Shown here in pieces: positions 25,520-35,483 of a DNA stretch of 64,000 nt. The DNA is from Flavobacterium succinicans (GTDB lineage Bacteria > Bacteroidota > Bacteroidia > Flavobacteriales > Flavobacteriaceae), in the NCBI RefSeq assembly GCF_001662485.1, contig NZ_JMTM01000065.1:124001-188000 (forward strand), given 5' to 3'. The notes beneath the pieces are model-generated. The model was not told the origin of the DNA, made no database searches, and saw only the letters and a program-made list of their open reading frames with translations. The stretch's first letter is position 1. The number at the start of each line of letters is the position of its first letter. The position numbers and the translations under genes are program-made.

Positions 25520-27382
25520 TTATTGCCCTGAACGGTAAATTCCTATTCGCTCTACTGTAATTTCATCACCATCTAGTAGAGTATCTTTACTCTTTATTTG
25601 AACATCTAACGCATCAATATCAATAGCATTTTCAAGGTGTAATTGATCAATAATACTTGTGATATTAAATTTATAAGTAAGTCCAGCTCCTCCGTGAGAC
25701 GAATTTTTCAGGGATGCCCCAATGAGTCCAAAAAGAGAAACAGATTTGACAAATGTTTGATTTACATAAACTGAAAGAAAATTAGAGTCTCCGCCACCTT
25801 TTACACCTTCTAACTGGAGATACACCTCGTCAGGAACATCAGAAACAGACGCTTTTAGAAGACTATTCTTTACTGATTTCCATGCTGTCTTGTCCAATTG
25901 TACAGTAGCTTTAGCTTCTGTGTTTTTTAAAGTAATTGAACCACTACTTGCACCTACTAATTCATTGTTCGGTTGATTTGTCATCTTAACTGCTGTATCT
26001 AAATTTGTTGCGCCCAATTTAGTTAATCTATCGGATAAACTGTCTTGTTGAGAACCTGGTTTAACTGTGTCATAAGAAGTTAAAGAGAGATCACTATATG
26101 TATAAGAATAATAAGATCCGTTATACTTCAAATTATTGGTGGATTGAACATCTCCAGGGGTGTAATACCAAGGAGTTCCTGATGAATCCAACGGCATAGC
26201 AAATTGTGAATTACCATTCGCTGTTGGCCCCACTAGCCAATCTGCATCCGATGGATTACTATTATTTCCGGTTACATTCCAAGCATCCCACATACGGTCA
26301 ATATTAGAATGATGCAAGAAAAATATAGGATCGAGTCCTGCTGTTGCGGGAACGCCCATAAGACCAATTTGTTTTGCAGCATTTTGGCCACCCACCATAC
26401 CGTGAACGAAATTATGAGGATTCTGCTCAAGATCTCCTGTCTCTGAACCACTATGTGAAAATCCAGTTTCGCCTCCTCCATAAAAATATCCATTTAAATC
26501 TCCTGGTCCGGTTTTTGAAGGTGCAGCCCCTTCACTGTAAATAGTATCCCATTGGCATTCATCATTCGCTTCATTCTCGTCATTACCCACCTGAACACTA
26601 GATCCGTATCTTTCAGGAACATACAAAGGATTTGGTGTGTTATCAGGTAAAACAGTAAGGGTAAATGCTGGAGGAATATTAGACTCAACATAAGCAGTTG
26701 ATTGGCTTAAATAATTCCAATATGGTAATGCCCAGTCTAATGGTCCTTTTAATTCAGCGATAATTGTTCTAAGAATATTTTCGAGTGCTACCAAATATCC
26801 TCTATGCCACGGAGGAAAAAACCAAGTTCCATGCTGACATTGATCCCAAAAAAGATTGGTTAATGACTTGGATGGAAGTGTACTCAAATTTGCTGAAGAT
26901 CCTATATAACTAATATTTACCCAATTTAGATATTGGTATGGCCTTGGATATACTGATTCCGGCAATAGTAATTGTCCATGAATTGCAGCGTAAAACCACC
27001 AGCTAGTAGGATCGCTTATTGGGCGAGATTGCATTACCTGAACAGCTTTTGCATACCAATATAGGTCGGTATAATTCCCCGATTGATCGACAAACTGCCC
27101 ACCGTTATTGGCATCCCAAGCATTTCTTCTTAAATAAACCAATTGTTTCCAAGTTGTTCCATTATCCCAATCTATCTCATCATTATTACTGGATAATGTC
27201 CCTGTTTTATTTCCCCCATCATCTGTAAAATTTACGGTAATTGCTAATGGATTAGAACTACTTAAAGTGCCTTGAAAAGGACCTCGTCCGTTGCTGTAGC
27301 TTACACTAATACTCGTTTTAGATCCAGTAATTGTGATTAACACATTTTGTTGATCTACCCATTTTCCAATAAATGAATTCAT
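25520..27382 (-). CDS. Tyrosinase-family copper oxidase
   Basis: A 620-residue type 3 copper protein. Copper A ligands are H135 (AAIHGQ), H184 (QHGTWFF) and H193 (PPWHRGYL); copper B ligands are H323 and H327 (NPHNFVHGMVGG) and H357 in DPIFFLHHSNIDRMW. The first 90 residues form an added beta-rich domain (lipocalin-like look), and residues about 480-620 form a C-terminal polyphenol-oxidase-like domain. No signal peptide. The enzyme should oxidise phenols, with free tyrosine, a phenolic metabolite or peptide tyrosine as possible substrates. It shares its upstream leader with the peptide operon and its operon with a DUF2182 membrane protein. Confidence 0.93.
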   Translation of the reverse strand: MNSFIGKWVDQQNVLITITGSKTSISVSYSNGRGPFQGTLSSSNPLAITVNFTDDGGNKTGTLSSNNDEIDWDNGTTWKQLVYLRRNAWDANNGGQFVDQSGNYTDLYWYAKAVQVMQSRPISDPTSWWFYAAIHGQLLLPESVYPRPYQYLNWVNISYIGSSANLSTLPSKSLTNLFWDQCQHGTWFFPPWHRGYLVALENILRTIIAELKGPLDWALPYWNYLSQSTAYVESNIPPAFTLTVLPDNTPNPLYVPERYGSSVQVGNDENEANDECQWDTIYSEGAAPSKTGPGDLNGYFYGGGETGFSHSGSETGDLEQNPHNFVHGMVGGQNAAKQIGLMGVPATAGLDPIFFLHHSNIDRMWDAWNVTGNNSNPSDADWLVGPTANGNSQFAMPLDSSGTPWYYTPGDVQSTNNLKYNGSYYSYTYSDLSLTSYDTVKPGSQQDSLSDRLTKLGATNLDTAVKMTNQPNNELVGASSGSITLKNTEAKATVQLDKTAWKSVKNSLLKASVSDVPDEVYLQLEGVKGGGDSNFLSVYVNQTFVKSVSLFGLIGASLKNSSHGGAGLTYKFNITSIIDQLHLENAIDIDALDVQIKSKDTLLDGDEITVERIGIYRSGQ

Positions 27383-27433
27383 ATTTTAGTTATTTAGTTG
27401 GTTGTCTCAATTTATTAAAGTCATTCTTTACCA

Positions 27434-27472
27434 AACGAAACCGTTCGTTTATTAAGTGGTTTTCTGCTCCAG
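27434..27472 (-). promoter_or_regulatory. Proximal leader box of the tyrosinase gene
   Basis: Hairpin AACGAA-ACCG-TTCGTT (27434-27449), then ATTAAGTGGTTTTCTGCTCC. Compared with the peptide-operon box, the loop differs by one base and the GTGGTTTTCTGCTCCA word is identical. It begins 52 bases before the start codon. Confidence 0.6.
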
Positions 27473-27600
27473 CATTTTTTATATCCTTACCTACCTTGCA
27501 CTAAACAAATTTTTTAATTGTTATAAAAAACTTGCAGGTTGCATTATGATAAATGAATTAGAAGAAGTCTTGAAATGAATATTGTCCCCATTAATTTCTT

Positions 27601-27684
27601 TATTAAAATTACAAGAGTAACAAAGTCAAGAATAAAAAAATGACATGAAATTGAATTATTCACGTACGAAAGGCATAATAAACA
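27601..27684 (-). promoter_or_regulatory. Distal upstream box of the tyrosinase gene
   Basis: 47 of 50 bases match the box at 24268, and the next 35 bases match less strictly. It lies 219-300 bases before the tyrosinase start, a distance close to that in the peptide operon. The sequence between the distal and proximal boxes of the two genes also aligns, so the whole 250-base upstream region is duplicated. Confidence 0.65.
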
Positions 27685-27813
27685 CACCCAACCTATTTTC
27701 ACAACACAAATCACTCATTAGCAATGACAAATGATTTATTTTTAAAATAATAAATAGTTATTCGTTAGGATGCGAACAAAAAAATTGAAAGGTATCAATC
27801 AACTAGAAAACAA

Positions 27814-28797
27814 TTACGCTGTAGTCGTATACGAGGGGTTTATCGAAAAGGTATCAAAACTTATTTCTTGTCGTAACAACTCTATATCTAGGCTACCATC
27901 ATCTTCCGTTTTTATGTAATTGGGTTCAGGTAAATAGCGCAATTGAAGATGAGGATGATATACGGTTTTTCTGCCTTTACGGAAATATGTGCACATTACC
28001 GAGAAACTACTATTAGAGCAAACCAAAATATCAGCTTGAACAAAGGATTTAAAAATAGCATGAATTTGATCATAGTTTTTTTGCTCACGATCAGAACCAA
28101 GTAAAACTCTAGTGTGCTTTCTATTCGAAAATCTTTGTAAAATATCCTCAGAATTTTGTTTTTCAGTATAGATACTAAAATGAACCATACCAACACCATA
28201 GGCTTTTTCTATATGTAAAATGATATTCTCATAATAATCCATATCAAACATATATCTTACTGCATAGGGACTAGTAAAGTGTTGTGGAAACTTATCTCTA
28301 TCATAATCCGTTCCTCTATTAATATGAACAGCCACTTCAATAGGCGATCTAAATTCGGTTACTTCTAATGAATGGATTTCATTAAAATTATTAGAGAACT
28401 CCTGTTGAATTTCACTAAAAACATTCTGTTTGGTTCTTCCTTCTAAATACCAAGGTATTGTTTGAAATGGATGAATTCGTAAGGCGTTTTCAAAAATGAC
28501 CAAAGTATCTTTACTACTTTCGGGTAACGCTTTCGTAAAATATTCTAGTAGCTCCTCATAGTCGTCAATACCACACCAAAGAGGGCCTTCAACTCTTACT
28601 ATATTTTTATATTTTAATTCTCGATCCGCTCGTTCAACGACAGGATATTTATACCCAAAGCCAAAATAATCCAAATATTCATAGGGTGTATGCACATAAT
28701 TGAGATCAAATAAGCGGCCAATAGTAAGCCCTCCTAATGCATCTTTGAGTTGATGTCCATGATTACCTCCAGAGGTAAAGTCTATTGTAAAGTCCAT
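27814..28797 (-). CDS. Fucosyltransferase-like glycosyltransferase (GT-B)
   Basis: A 327-residue protein. VAVHINRGTDYDRDKF resembles the HxRxGDY nucleotide-sugar motif of the alpha-fucosyltransferase superfamily (families 11, 23 and relatives), and the later ILVCSNSSFSVMCTYFRKG is like the SxSSFS motif of those enzymes. The N terminus begins TSGGNHGHQLKD, also typical. No membrane helix. It lies 31 bases after a second glycosyltransferase gene, so the two form an operon. Confidence 0.7.
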   Translation of the reverse strand: MDFTIDFTSGGNHGHQLKDALGGLTIGRLFDLNYVHTPYEYLDYFGFGYKYPVVERADRELKYKNIVRVEGPLWCGIDDYEELLEYFTKALPESSKDTLVIFENALRIHPFQTIPWYLEGRTKQNVFSEIQQEFSNNFNEIHSLEVTEFRSPIEVAVHINRGTDYDRDKFPQHFTSPYAVRYMFDMDYYENIILHIEKAYGVGMVHFSIYTEKQNSEDILQRFSNRKHTRVLLGSDREQKNYDQIHAIFKSFVQADILVCSNSSFSVMCTYFRKGRKTVYHPHLQLRYLPEPNYIKTEDDGSLDIELLRQEISFDTFSINPSYTTTA

Positions 28798-28828
28798 TTT
28801 GCCTTGATTTTAGATGTGTTTATAAAAC

Positions 28829-29578
28829 TTATGGAATAATTTTCTCGAGGAATTTTGAAGATTCAAAAACAGTATCAATATGACTCTCCCCTTCAAGGTA
28901 CTCAGCACCATGTTTTTTGTCCTTACTGATCTCACTCATTCTATTTGCATATCCTTTATGTTTTTTATACAAATAATCTTTCCCAAGGTATTTATAGTGT
29001 AAAAGTTTCAATTCCATTTTCGAAGTTTCAACTCTATTTTCATAAAAGAGAGGTTGGCACAAATGCGCACCAGGTCTATAATTTATCTCTTTTACTTTTT
29101 TAGGATCAAAAATGATTTGTTTATCAAATCTTTCAGAGCGAACACCATATTTAACTTGCTCCGTTATCAAGCTTTCGTAATTTATTGGAAAAACATCGCT
29201 TATCATGTTATAACCAATCACAGCAGGCATAATTATTTTTTGCTCTTTAGCCATCACCAACTTTTCTAACAATTGCTCGTCGTATAAAAATTCATCCATA
29301 TCACAAACAATTACATAATCTGCCGTACTTTTTTTCCAACAATTATTCTTTGCCTCTGTCAATTTATCTTCTATAAACTCATTTCCGGAATCTAAATACC
29401 GGAATTCTATGTTATTATAGTCGCTTGCTAAACGAATCGAATTATCTGAACTTTGATTATCAATAATGATTATTTTACTACATATTCTAGAATAATAATT
29501 TAGAGTATGTAAAATCATTTTCTCCTCATTAAAACAAAGCAGATAAAGCTCAATAGCAATAGCACTATTTGTAATCAT
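28829..29578 (-). CDS. Glycosyltransferase (GT-A, DxD type)
   Basis: A 249-residue protein starting ELYLLCFNEEKMILHTLNYY, with IIIDNQSSDNS and the metal motif VCDMDEFLYDE. This is the pattern of the short GT2-like or GT92-like enzymes (Glyco_tranf_2_4). Its end is charged, without membrane helix. First gene of the pair with the fucosyltransferase-like gene. Its leader carries a diverged copy of the proximal box of the tyrosinase and peptide operons. Confidence 0.8.
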   Translation of the reverse strand: MITNSAIAIELYLLCFNEEKMILHTLNYYSRICSKIIIIDNQSSDNSIRLASDYNNIEFRYLDSGNEFIEDKLTEAKNNCWKKSTADYVIVCDMDEFLYDEQLLEKLVMAKEQKIIMPAVIGYNMISDVFPINYESLITEQVKYGVRSERFDKQIIFDPKKVKEINYRPGAHLCQPLFYENRVETSKMELKLLHYKYLGKDYLYKKHKGYANRMSEISKDKKHGAEYLEGESHIDTVFESSKFLEKIIP

Positions 29579-29624
29579 CGTTTTTTAGGTTTTATTTTTC
29601 TATCCAAATATTTAGGCTCAATCT

Positions 29625-29662
29625 TAACCGTTGAACTATTAAGCAAAAATCATCTGCTTCAG
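29625..29662 (-). promoter_or_regulatory. Diverged proximal leader box of the glycosyltransferase pair
   Basis: The plus strand has AACCGTTGAACTATTAAG and, after 10 bases, TCTGCTTCAG. The tyrosinase box has ACCGTTCGTTTATTAAG and then TCTGCTCCAG at the same spacing. It lies 47-84 bases before the start codon. Confidence 0.45.
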
Positions 29663-29820
29663 TTTCATCATTTCAATGCCATAAAGAAGCGTAAAGTATA
29701 GGTGTTGAATTTTATACCTATGTCACAAAGAGCTCTGATTTTTTTTCATGTATTGTTTTATTTAGATCCGTGAATTGGATGCGCTTTACCTAATAAAGCT
29801 AGATTAGAACTAAAGAAATA

Positions 29821-29845
29821 AACCTAAAAATGACATGAGAAAGAG
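29821..29845 (-). promoter_or_regulatory. Diverged distal box of the glycosyltransferase pair
   Basis: AACCTAAAAATGACATGAGA shares the AATGACATGA core with the distal boxes of the tyrosinase and peptide operons. It lies 243-267 bases before the start codon, the same distance range as in the better copies. The rest of the 347-base gap shows nothing else I can name. Confidence 0.4.
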
Positions 29846-29925
29846 ATTCTTTGTAACAAAACAAAAAAGACAAGTTAAAGCAAATACTATTTGGAGAAAA
29901 TCAACTTACCAAAAATGAATATTAC

Positions 29926-30732
29926 TTAATGTTGAGAAAAAAGAAGTGTCATCCACCAAAAAAAAGGTATCGCCTCCACCCAAAACAAAGTATAATAGTG
30001 AGAACGATCTTCATGAGCAAATGCTAAAAAAAAAGCAGTTACTAGGATAAAAAAAAGAGAAAGCAAACTAAAGTTCCCAATCAAAAAATCAAACACTAAA
30101 AAAAGAATCAACAAACCAAAACCAAGCTTCTTAGTTCGCTCCACTCCTATCTGTTGTGGTACGGTTTGCAATAAAGGATCATCGTTTTTCAAATCGACGA
30201 TTTCAAAAATTAAGATAAGCACAAAAACCAAAATAAACCGTTGCAAACCATATACAAACACCGTAAGATCTAATGAAAAATCCCCTTCTAAGGCAGGCAA
30301 AAAAACAGTAGCCAAAGTCCAACACAAAGACACGATATAAATTTTAATCCCTTTCCAATTTCTAGCATTGCTGCGATTAGGAAAAAATGGCAAAGCGTAC
30401 AACAAGGTCAGTACTACAATAAAAAAAGCTCCTAATTGAGTCTGGAATCTCAGCTGAAAGAAAGAGTATAGCAATCCCAAAAAAACAACAGCACTAAATC
30501 CAACGATTACTTTTAATGCTCTTCGAATAGCATTTTTTTTCCTCCTAATTAAAGACTCATATTTAACAAAGTCGTAAGCAAAAACCGTCCCTAAAAAAAC
30601 AAATAGCGCCAAAGAAAAAGAAGAAGAAAAAAATAACTGTTGTTGAGTAATTAGTAACAAGGCCAAACAAGACAAGCCCACGTGAACACTGCTATTGATG
30701 TAGAAACGAAATAATTGCCTGAAAATCTTCAT
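29926..30732 (-). CDS. UbiA-like prenyltransferase-family membrane protein
   Basis: A 268-residue protein with eight or so membrane helices. The second aspartate-rich motif of UbiA proteins is seen as FEIVDLKNDDP followed by QQIGVERTKKLG, but the first motif is reduced to FAYDFVKYE, without the usual NDxxDxxxD. Such degenerate members are common in flavobacteria and may not transfer prenyl groups. It is divergent from gcvP. A role in quinone or pigment lipid synthesis is only a family-level guess. Confidence 0.65.
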   Translation of the reverse strand: MKIFRQLFRFYINSSVHVGLSCLALLLITQQQLFFSSSFSLALFVFLGTVFAYDFVKYESLIRRKKNAIRRALKVIVGFSAVVFLGLLYSFFQLRFQTQLGAFFIVVLTLLYALPFFPNRSNARNWKGIKIYIVSLCWTLATVFLPALEGDFSLDLTVFVYGLQRFILVFVLILIFEIVDLKNDDPLLQTVPQQIGVERTKKLGFGLLILFLVFDFLIGNFSLLSLFFILVTAFFLAFAHEDRSHYYTLFWVEAIPFFWWMTLLFSQH

Positions 30733-30828
30733 TAAACAAAATTAATCAATTGTAAACAAATCACGCCTTTAGTTGAAAATTCAATAAAAAATACCAACCA
30801 AAATAGGTTCTGAATTACTAATAATACT

Positions 30829-30836
30829 TATTTTTG
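30829..30836 (+). promoter_or_regulatory. -7 promoter box of gcvP
   Basis: TATTTTTG matches TAnnTTTG. It would give an RNA leader of about 125 bases before the gcvP ATG. The leader is A-rich and lacks the G-rich core expected of a glycine riboswitch. Confidence 0.5.
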
Positions 30837-30967
30837 CACCACAAAAAAACAACACCTACTATTTTAATTCAAAAAAACGTCTGATGATTTTGTAATCAAA
30901 AGTAATCCAAAACATTACACTACAGACCAATTTGTTTTAGAATATAAAAAAACACTATTTAGTACAA

Positions 30968-33817
30968 ATGAGAACAGATGCTTTTGCTTTAAGACACATT
31001 GGTCCCAGAGAGAATGACCTTCAACACATGTTGAAAACCATTGGAGTTGATTCTATAGAACGACTCGTTTATGAAACCCTTCCAGATGACATTCGTCTAA
31101 AAGCACCACTGCAATTGGACCCCGCAATGACAGAATATGAATTTGCGAATCACATTCAAGAATTAGGTAATAAAAATAAAGTTTTCCAATCTTATATTGG
31201 TTTAGGCTATCACCAAGCGATTGTTCCTGCTGTTATTCAAAGAAATATTTTTGAAAACCCAGGATGGTACACCGCTTACACGCCTTACCAAGCCGAAATC
31301 GCACAAGGTCGTTTAGAAGCGATTTTGAACTTCCAAACGATGGTGATTGAATTAACAGGTATGGAAATCGCCAATGCCTCACTTCTTGACGAAGGTACAG
31401 CAGCGGCTGAGGCTATGGCTTTACTTTTTGATGTAAGAACTCGCGATCAAAAGAAAAACAATACCAACAAATTCTTCGTTTCTGAAGAAATTTTACCACA
31501 GACGTTATCGGTTTTGCAAACACGTTCTACGCCAATCGGAATCGAATTGGTAGTTGGTAACCACGAAACTTTTGAATTTTCAGAAGAGTTTTTCGGTGCG
31601 ATGTTGCAATATCCAGGTAAATTTGGTCAAGTATATGACTATTCACAATTTATCTCAAAAGCAGCAGCTAACGAAATAAAAGTAGCCGTTGCGGCAGATA
31701 TTTTGAGTTTAACAAAATTGACACCTCCAGGCGAAATGGGAGCAGCTGTAGTGATTGGTACTACACAACGTTTCGGAATTCCATTAGGATATGGTGGCCC
31801 TCACGCTGCGTATTTCGCAACAAAAGAGGAATACAAACGTTCTATGCCAGGCCGTATTATCGGAGTAACTATTGATGCGAACGGAAATAGAGCATTGAGA
31901 ATGGCTTTAGGAACTCGTGAACAACACATCAAACGTGAAAAAGCTACCTCAAATATTTGTACAGCACAAGTATTATTGTCTGTAATGGCAGGTATGTATG
32001 CCGTGTACCACGGACCTAAAGGTTTACGCTATATCGCTAATAAAGTACACGCTGTCGCAGCAACAACTGCTAACGAATTGACTAAATTAGGCTACGAGCA
32101 AACCAACAGCGCTTTCTTCGATACCATTGTGGTGAAAGCAGAGGCTCAAAAAATAAAAGCAGTAGCAGAACAAAACAACATCAACTTCTTCTATATCGAC
32201 GAAGCGACTGTTTCTATTGCTTTCAACGAAACCACTAGCATCGAAGACGTAGCCAAAATTGTTAGCCTTTTCGCTGCCGCAAAAGGAACTCAAACTCCTG
32301 AGATTACTGAATTAACAGTAACCAACCATTTCCCAGAAGAATTAAACAGAACGTCTTCGTTTTTACAACACGATGTTTTCAATAAATACCATTCTGAATC
32401 AGCAATGATGCGTTACATCAAAAAGCTAGAACGTAAAGATTTATCATTGAACCATTCGATGATTTCTTTAGGCTCTTGTACGATGAAATTGAACGCAGCT
32501 TCAGAAATGTTGCCATTGAGCAACCCACAATGGAATAACATTCATCCTTTTGCTCCATTAGATCAAGCTCAAGGATACCAAGAAATGTTGCGCAAATTAG
32601 AACAACAATTGAATGTAATTACAGGATTTGCTGGTACTACTTTGCAACCTAACTCTGGTGCACAAGGAGAATATGCCGGATTAATGGTGATTCGCGCATA
32701 CCACCAATCTCGTGGAGATCACCACAGAAACATTGCTTTGATTCCATCTTCAGCTCACGGAACCAACCCAGCTTCTGCTGCTATGGCGGGCATGAAAATA
32801 GTGGTAACCAAAACCTTAGAGAACGGAAACATTGATGTAGAAGATTTACGTGAAAAAGCGATGCTACACAAAGACAATCTTTCTTGTTTGATGGTTACTT
32901 ATCCATCTACTCACGGAGTTTATGAAAGTGCTATTATCGAAATAACAAAATTAATTCACGATAACGGTGGTCAAGTGTACATGGATGGAGCAAATATGAA
33001 CGCTCAAGTAGGCTTAACCAATCCAGCAACTATTGGAGCGGATGTTTGCCACTTGAACCTACACAAAACCTTCGCTATCCCTCACGGTGGTGGTGGACCA
33101 GGTGTTGGACCAATTTGTGTGGCGCCTCAATTGGTTCCATTTTTACCAACAAACCCAGTAATTCCAACTGGAGGAGAACATGCCATTACCGCTATTTCTG
33201 CTGCTCCATGGGGATCTGCTTTGGTTTGCTTGATTTCTTATGGATACATTTCCATGTTAGGTGCCGAGGGATTAAAATCAGCAACAGAACACGCTATTTT
33301 AAATGCCAACTACATCAAAGAAAAACTAAACGGTCACTATGACACTTTATATTCAGGTGAAATGGGTCGTGCCGCTCACGAAATGATTTTGGAATGTCGT
33401 CCTTTCAAACAAAAAGGAATCGAAGTAACTGATATTGCTAAACGTTTGATGGATTATGGTTTCCATGCGCCAACCGTTTCTTTCCCAGTAGCTGGAACCT
33501 TAATGATCGAACCAACCGAAAGTGAAAACTTAGAAGAATTGGATCGTTTCTGTGACGCTATGATTTCCATCAGAAAAGAAATCGAAGCCGCAACTATCGA
33601 AGACAGCAATAATGTATTGAAAAATTCACCACATACTTTAGCGATGCTAACAGCCGAAACTTGGGATTTCCCATACAGCAGAGAACAAGCTGCTTTCCCA
33701 TTGGATTACATCGCTGAAAATAAATTCTGGCCTACTGTTCGCAGAGCCGATGATGCTTACGGAGATAGAAACCTAGTTTGTAGCTGCGCTCCTATCGAAG
33801 CATACATGGAAAGTTAA
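30968..33817 (+). CDS. gcvP: Glycine dehydrogenase (decarboxylating), P protein
   Basis: The PLP enzyme of the glycine cleavage system; it decarboxylates glycine and passes the aminomethyl group to the H protein lipoyl arm. 949 residues, one chain combining both halves as in other Bacteroidota. The PLP lysine is in [17 protein letters not shown] at about residue 700, and the N terminus [14 protein letters not shown] is typical. The gcvT and gcvH genes are not in the window. Followed by a strong terminator. Confidence 0.98.
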   Translation: MRTDAFALRHIGPRENDLQHMLKTIGVDSIERLVYETLPDDIRLKAPLQLDPAMTEYEFANHIQELGNKNKVFQSYIGLGYHQAIVPAVIQRNIFENPGWYTAYTPYQAEIAQGRLEAILNFQTMVIELTGMEIANASLLDEGTAAAEAMALLFDVRTRDQKKNNTNKFFVSEEILPQTLSVLQTRSTPIGIELVVGNHETFEFSEEFFGAMLQYPGKFGQVYDYSQFISKAAANEIKVAVAADILSLTKLTPPGEMGAAVVIGTTQRFGIPLGYGGPHAAYFATKEEYKRSMPGRIIGVTIDANGNRALRMALGTREQHIKREKATSNICTAQVLLSVMAGMYAVYHGPKGLRYIANKVHAVAATTANELTKLGYEQTNSAFFDTIVVKAEAQKIKAVAEQNNINFFYIDEATVSIAFNETTSIEDVAKIVSLFAAAKGTQTPEITELTVTNHFPEELNRTSSFLQHDVFNKYHSESAMMRYIKKLERKDLSLNHSMISLGSCTMKLNAASEMLPLSNPQWNNIHPFAPLDQAQGYQEMLRKLEQQLNVITGFAGTTLQPNSGAQGEYAGLMVIRAYHQSRGDHHRNIALIPSSAHGTNPASAAMAGMKIVVTKTLENGNIDVEDLREKAMLHKDNLSCLMVTYPSTHGVYESAIIEITKLIHDNGGQVYMDGANMNAQVGLTNPATIGADVCHLNLHKTFAIPHGGGGPGVGPICVAPQLVPFLPTNPVIPTGGEHAITAISAAPWGSALVCLISYGYISMLGAEGLKSATEHAILNANYIKEKLNGHYDTLYSGEMGRAAHEMILECRPFKQKGIEVTDIAKRLMDYGFHAPTVSFPVAGTLMIEPTESENLEELDRFCDAMISIRKEIEAATIEDSNNVLKNSPHTLAMLTAETWDFPYSREQAAFPLDYIAENKFWPTVRRADDAYGDRNLVCSCAPIEAYMES

Positions 33818-33844
33818 AAATCTTTCCCTTTAAAGATTACATTT

Positions 33845-33877
33845 AACCCGACAGATTTCCAACTGTCGGGTTTTTTC
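33845..33877 (+). terminator. Terminator after gcvP
   Basis: AACCCGACAG and CTGTCGGGTT form a perfect 10-base stem with an eight-base loop, then a T run. It is 28 bases past the stop codon. Confidence 0.95.
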
Positions 33878-33968
33878 ATATCTAGATAAAACTTTTTAAA
33901 CCCAGAATCTGCATAAGACTTCGTAGCGAAACTGAATTATTCAATAAAAGCAAGAGCTCACGGACTAT

Positions 33969-34193
33969 TTTTGAAGAAGGAAACAACGTTCAGTGAATAC
34001 CTATAAAAAATATAAACCAATGAGCTAATACTTTTGTATTTTGAATTTAAAAATAGGAGAACCAAGCGTAGCGTATCTTGAACTCCATTAAAAATAGAAA
34101 CTCGTGAGTAAAGTTCTTGGTTTTGAAGAAAATATTCATTCACTGAACTCCGTTAAAAAATATAAAAATGGTGAAGTAATTTAGTTGTAGTAG
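33969..34193. repeat. Three diverged tandem copies of an AT-rich unit
   Basis: Units start at about 33994, 34079 and 34144 with TGAATACCTATAAAAAATA, TGAACTCCATTAAAAATAG and TGAACTCCGTTAAAAAATA. Each continues with a TGAG or TGAAG word and the first two end with TTTTGAA. The spacer before units 1 and 3 begins TTTTGAAGAA. No protein is supported across them. The rest of the 550-base gap up to 34423 is AT-rich without visible signals. Confidence 0.5.
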
Positions 34194-34423
34194 ATTTCTA
34201 ATGCGGAATCTGGGTTAAATTAGACAAAAGGTCTTTCCAAAAAAAATACTGCATTCGATCTCAAACGTTTGAAATTAGGCAAAAACCCGAAATTCATTAA
34301 AAAATAAACAATAATTCTAGAAAAAAATTATTATTTCATAATTATATGCATGCATAGTAAATTTTATAGCTCGAATTATTTTTTAATGCTTAATTTAGCT
34401 AAGATTATACCAAAAATACCCTG

Positions 34424-35482
34424 ATGAAAATACAAATAACCGGAATTGGAAGCTACATTCCATCCCTAAAAATTCACAACACCGACTTTGATAAACATGT
34501 CTTTTTAAACGAAGACGGATCCGCTTTTGCTTATCCGAATGACGTAGTGATTAGCAAATTCAAAGGTATCACAGGCATAGAAAAACGTCGTTATGCTGAG
34601 GATCACTTAAACTCCTCAGACTTAGCTTATTTCGCTTCGCAAAAAGCAATAGAAAATGCTAAAATTGATCCAGAAACCATTGATTACATTATTTATGCAC
34701 ACAATTTCGGGGATGTGAATCACGGGACCATTCAGGCAGACACCTTACCTAGTTTAGCAACCAGAGTAAAAAACAAATTACAAATCAAGAACCCAAAATG
34801 CGTGGCTTACGACATTCTTTTTGGTTGTCCAGGATGGATTGAAGGCGTATTGCAAGCCAATGCCTTTATTACTTCTGGAATGGCCAAACGTTGTTTAGTT
34901 ATTGGAGCCGAAACCCTATCAAGAGTAGTAGACGCACACGATAGAGACTCTATGATTTATGCCGATGGTGCTGGAGCAGCTATTATCGAAGGCTCAGATT
35001 CTGAAACGGGTATGCTCTCTTACGAAAGCGGTACTTTTGCCATAGACGAAGCCAATTATCTGTTTTTCGGTAAATCATACAATCAAGATTTGAATCCCAA
35101 CACGCGCTATATCAAAATGTATGGCCGCAAAATATACGAATTTGCCCTAAGCAAAGTTCCTGCCGCCATGAAAAGTTGTTTGGACAAAAGCGGTATCGAA
35201 ATCAACCAAGTCAAAAAAATATTGATTCATCAAGCCAATGAAAAAATGGATGAAGCCATCATCCATCGCTTCTACAAATTGTACGGACAAACGCCCCCAA
35301 AAGGAATAATGCCGATGTGCATCAACGAACTTGGAAACAGCAGCGTGGCCACCGTTCCAACTTTATACGACTTATTGACGAAAGGACAAATCGAAAACCA
35401 TGAAATCCACAAAGGAGACGTCATAATGTTTGCCTCAGTTGGTGCCGGAATGAATGTCAATGCCTTTGTATATCGCTACTAG
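34424..35482 (+). CDS. 3-oxoacyl-ACP synthase III family protein
   Basis: A 352-residue thiolase-fold condensing enzyme. The catalytic triad is visible: Cys in DILFGCPGWIEG, His in ILIHQANEKMDEA and Asn in NELGNSSVATVPT. FabH-type enzymes start fatty acid chains from acetyl-CoA; others in this group make secondary metabolites. The stand-alone location, away from other fatty acid genes, leaves the exact role open. Start ATG at a KIQITGIGSYIP N terminus typical of the family. Confidence 0.9.
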   Translation: MKIQITGIGSYIPSLKIHNTDFDKHVFLNEDGSAFAYPNDVVISKFKGITGIEKRRYAEDHLNSSDLAYFASQKAIENAKIDPETIDYIIYAHNFGDVNHGTIQADTLPSLATRVKNKLQIKNPKCVAYDILFGCPGWIEGVLQANAFITSGMAKRCLVIGAETLSRVVDAHDRDSMIYADGAGAAIIEGSDSETGMLSYESGTFAIDEANYLFFGKSYNQDLNPNTRYIKMYGRKIYEFALSKVPAAMKSCLDKSGIEINQVKKILIHQANEKMDEAIIHRFYKLYGQTPPKGIMPMCINELGNSSVATVPTLYDLLTKGQIENHEIHKGDVIMFASVGAGMNVNAFVYRY

Positions 35483-35483
35483 T

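Noticed and set aside
30837..30967. Glycine riboswitch in the gcvP leader
   Set aside because: The leader is about 130 bases and A-rich; it has none of the G-rich conserved core of the glycine aptamer.
33958..34143. A 61-codon open frame in the repeat region after gcvP
   Set aside because: It runs across the diverged tandem units and has no independent support.
34424..35482. Ketoacyl synthase III as part of the accessory biosynthetic locus
   Set aside because: It lies 5 kb away beyond gcvP, on the other strand, and lacks the shared upstream boxes.
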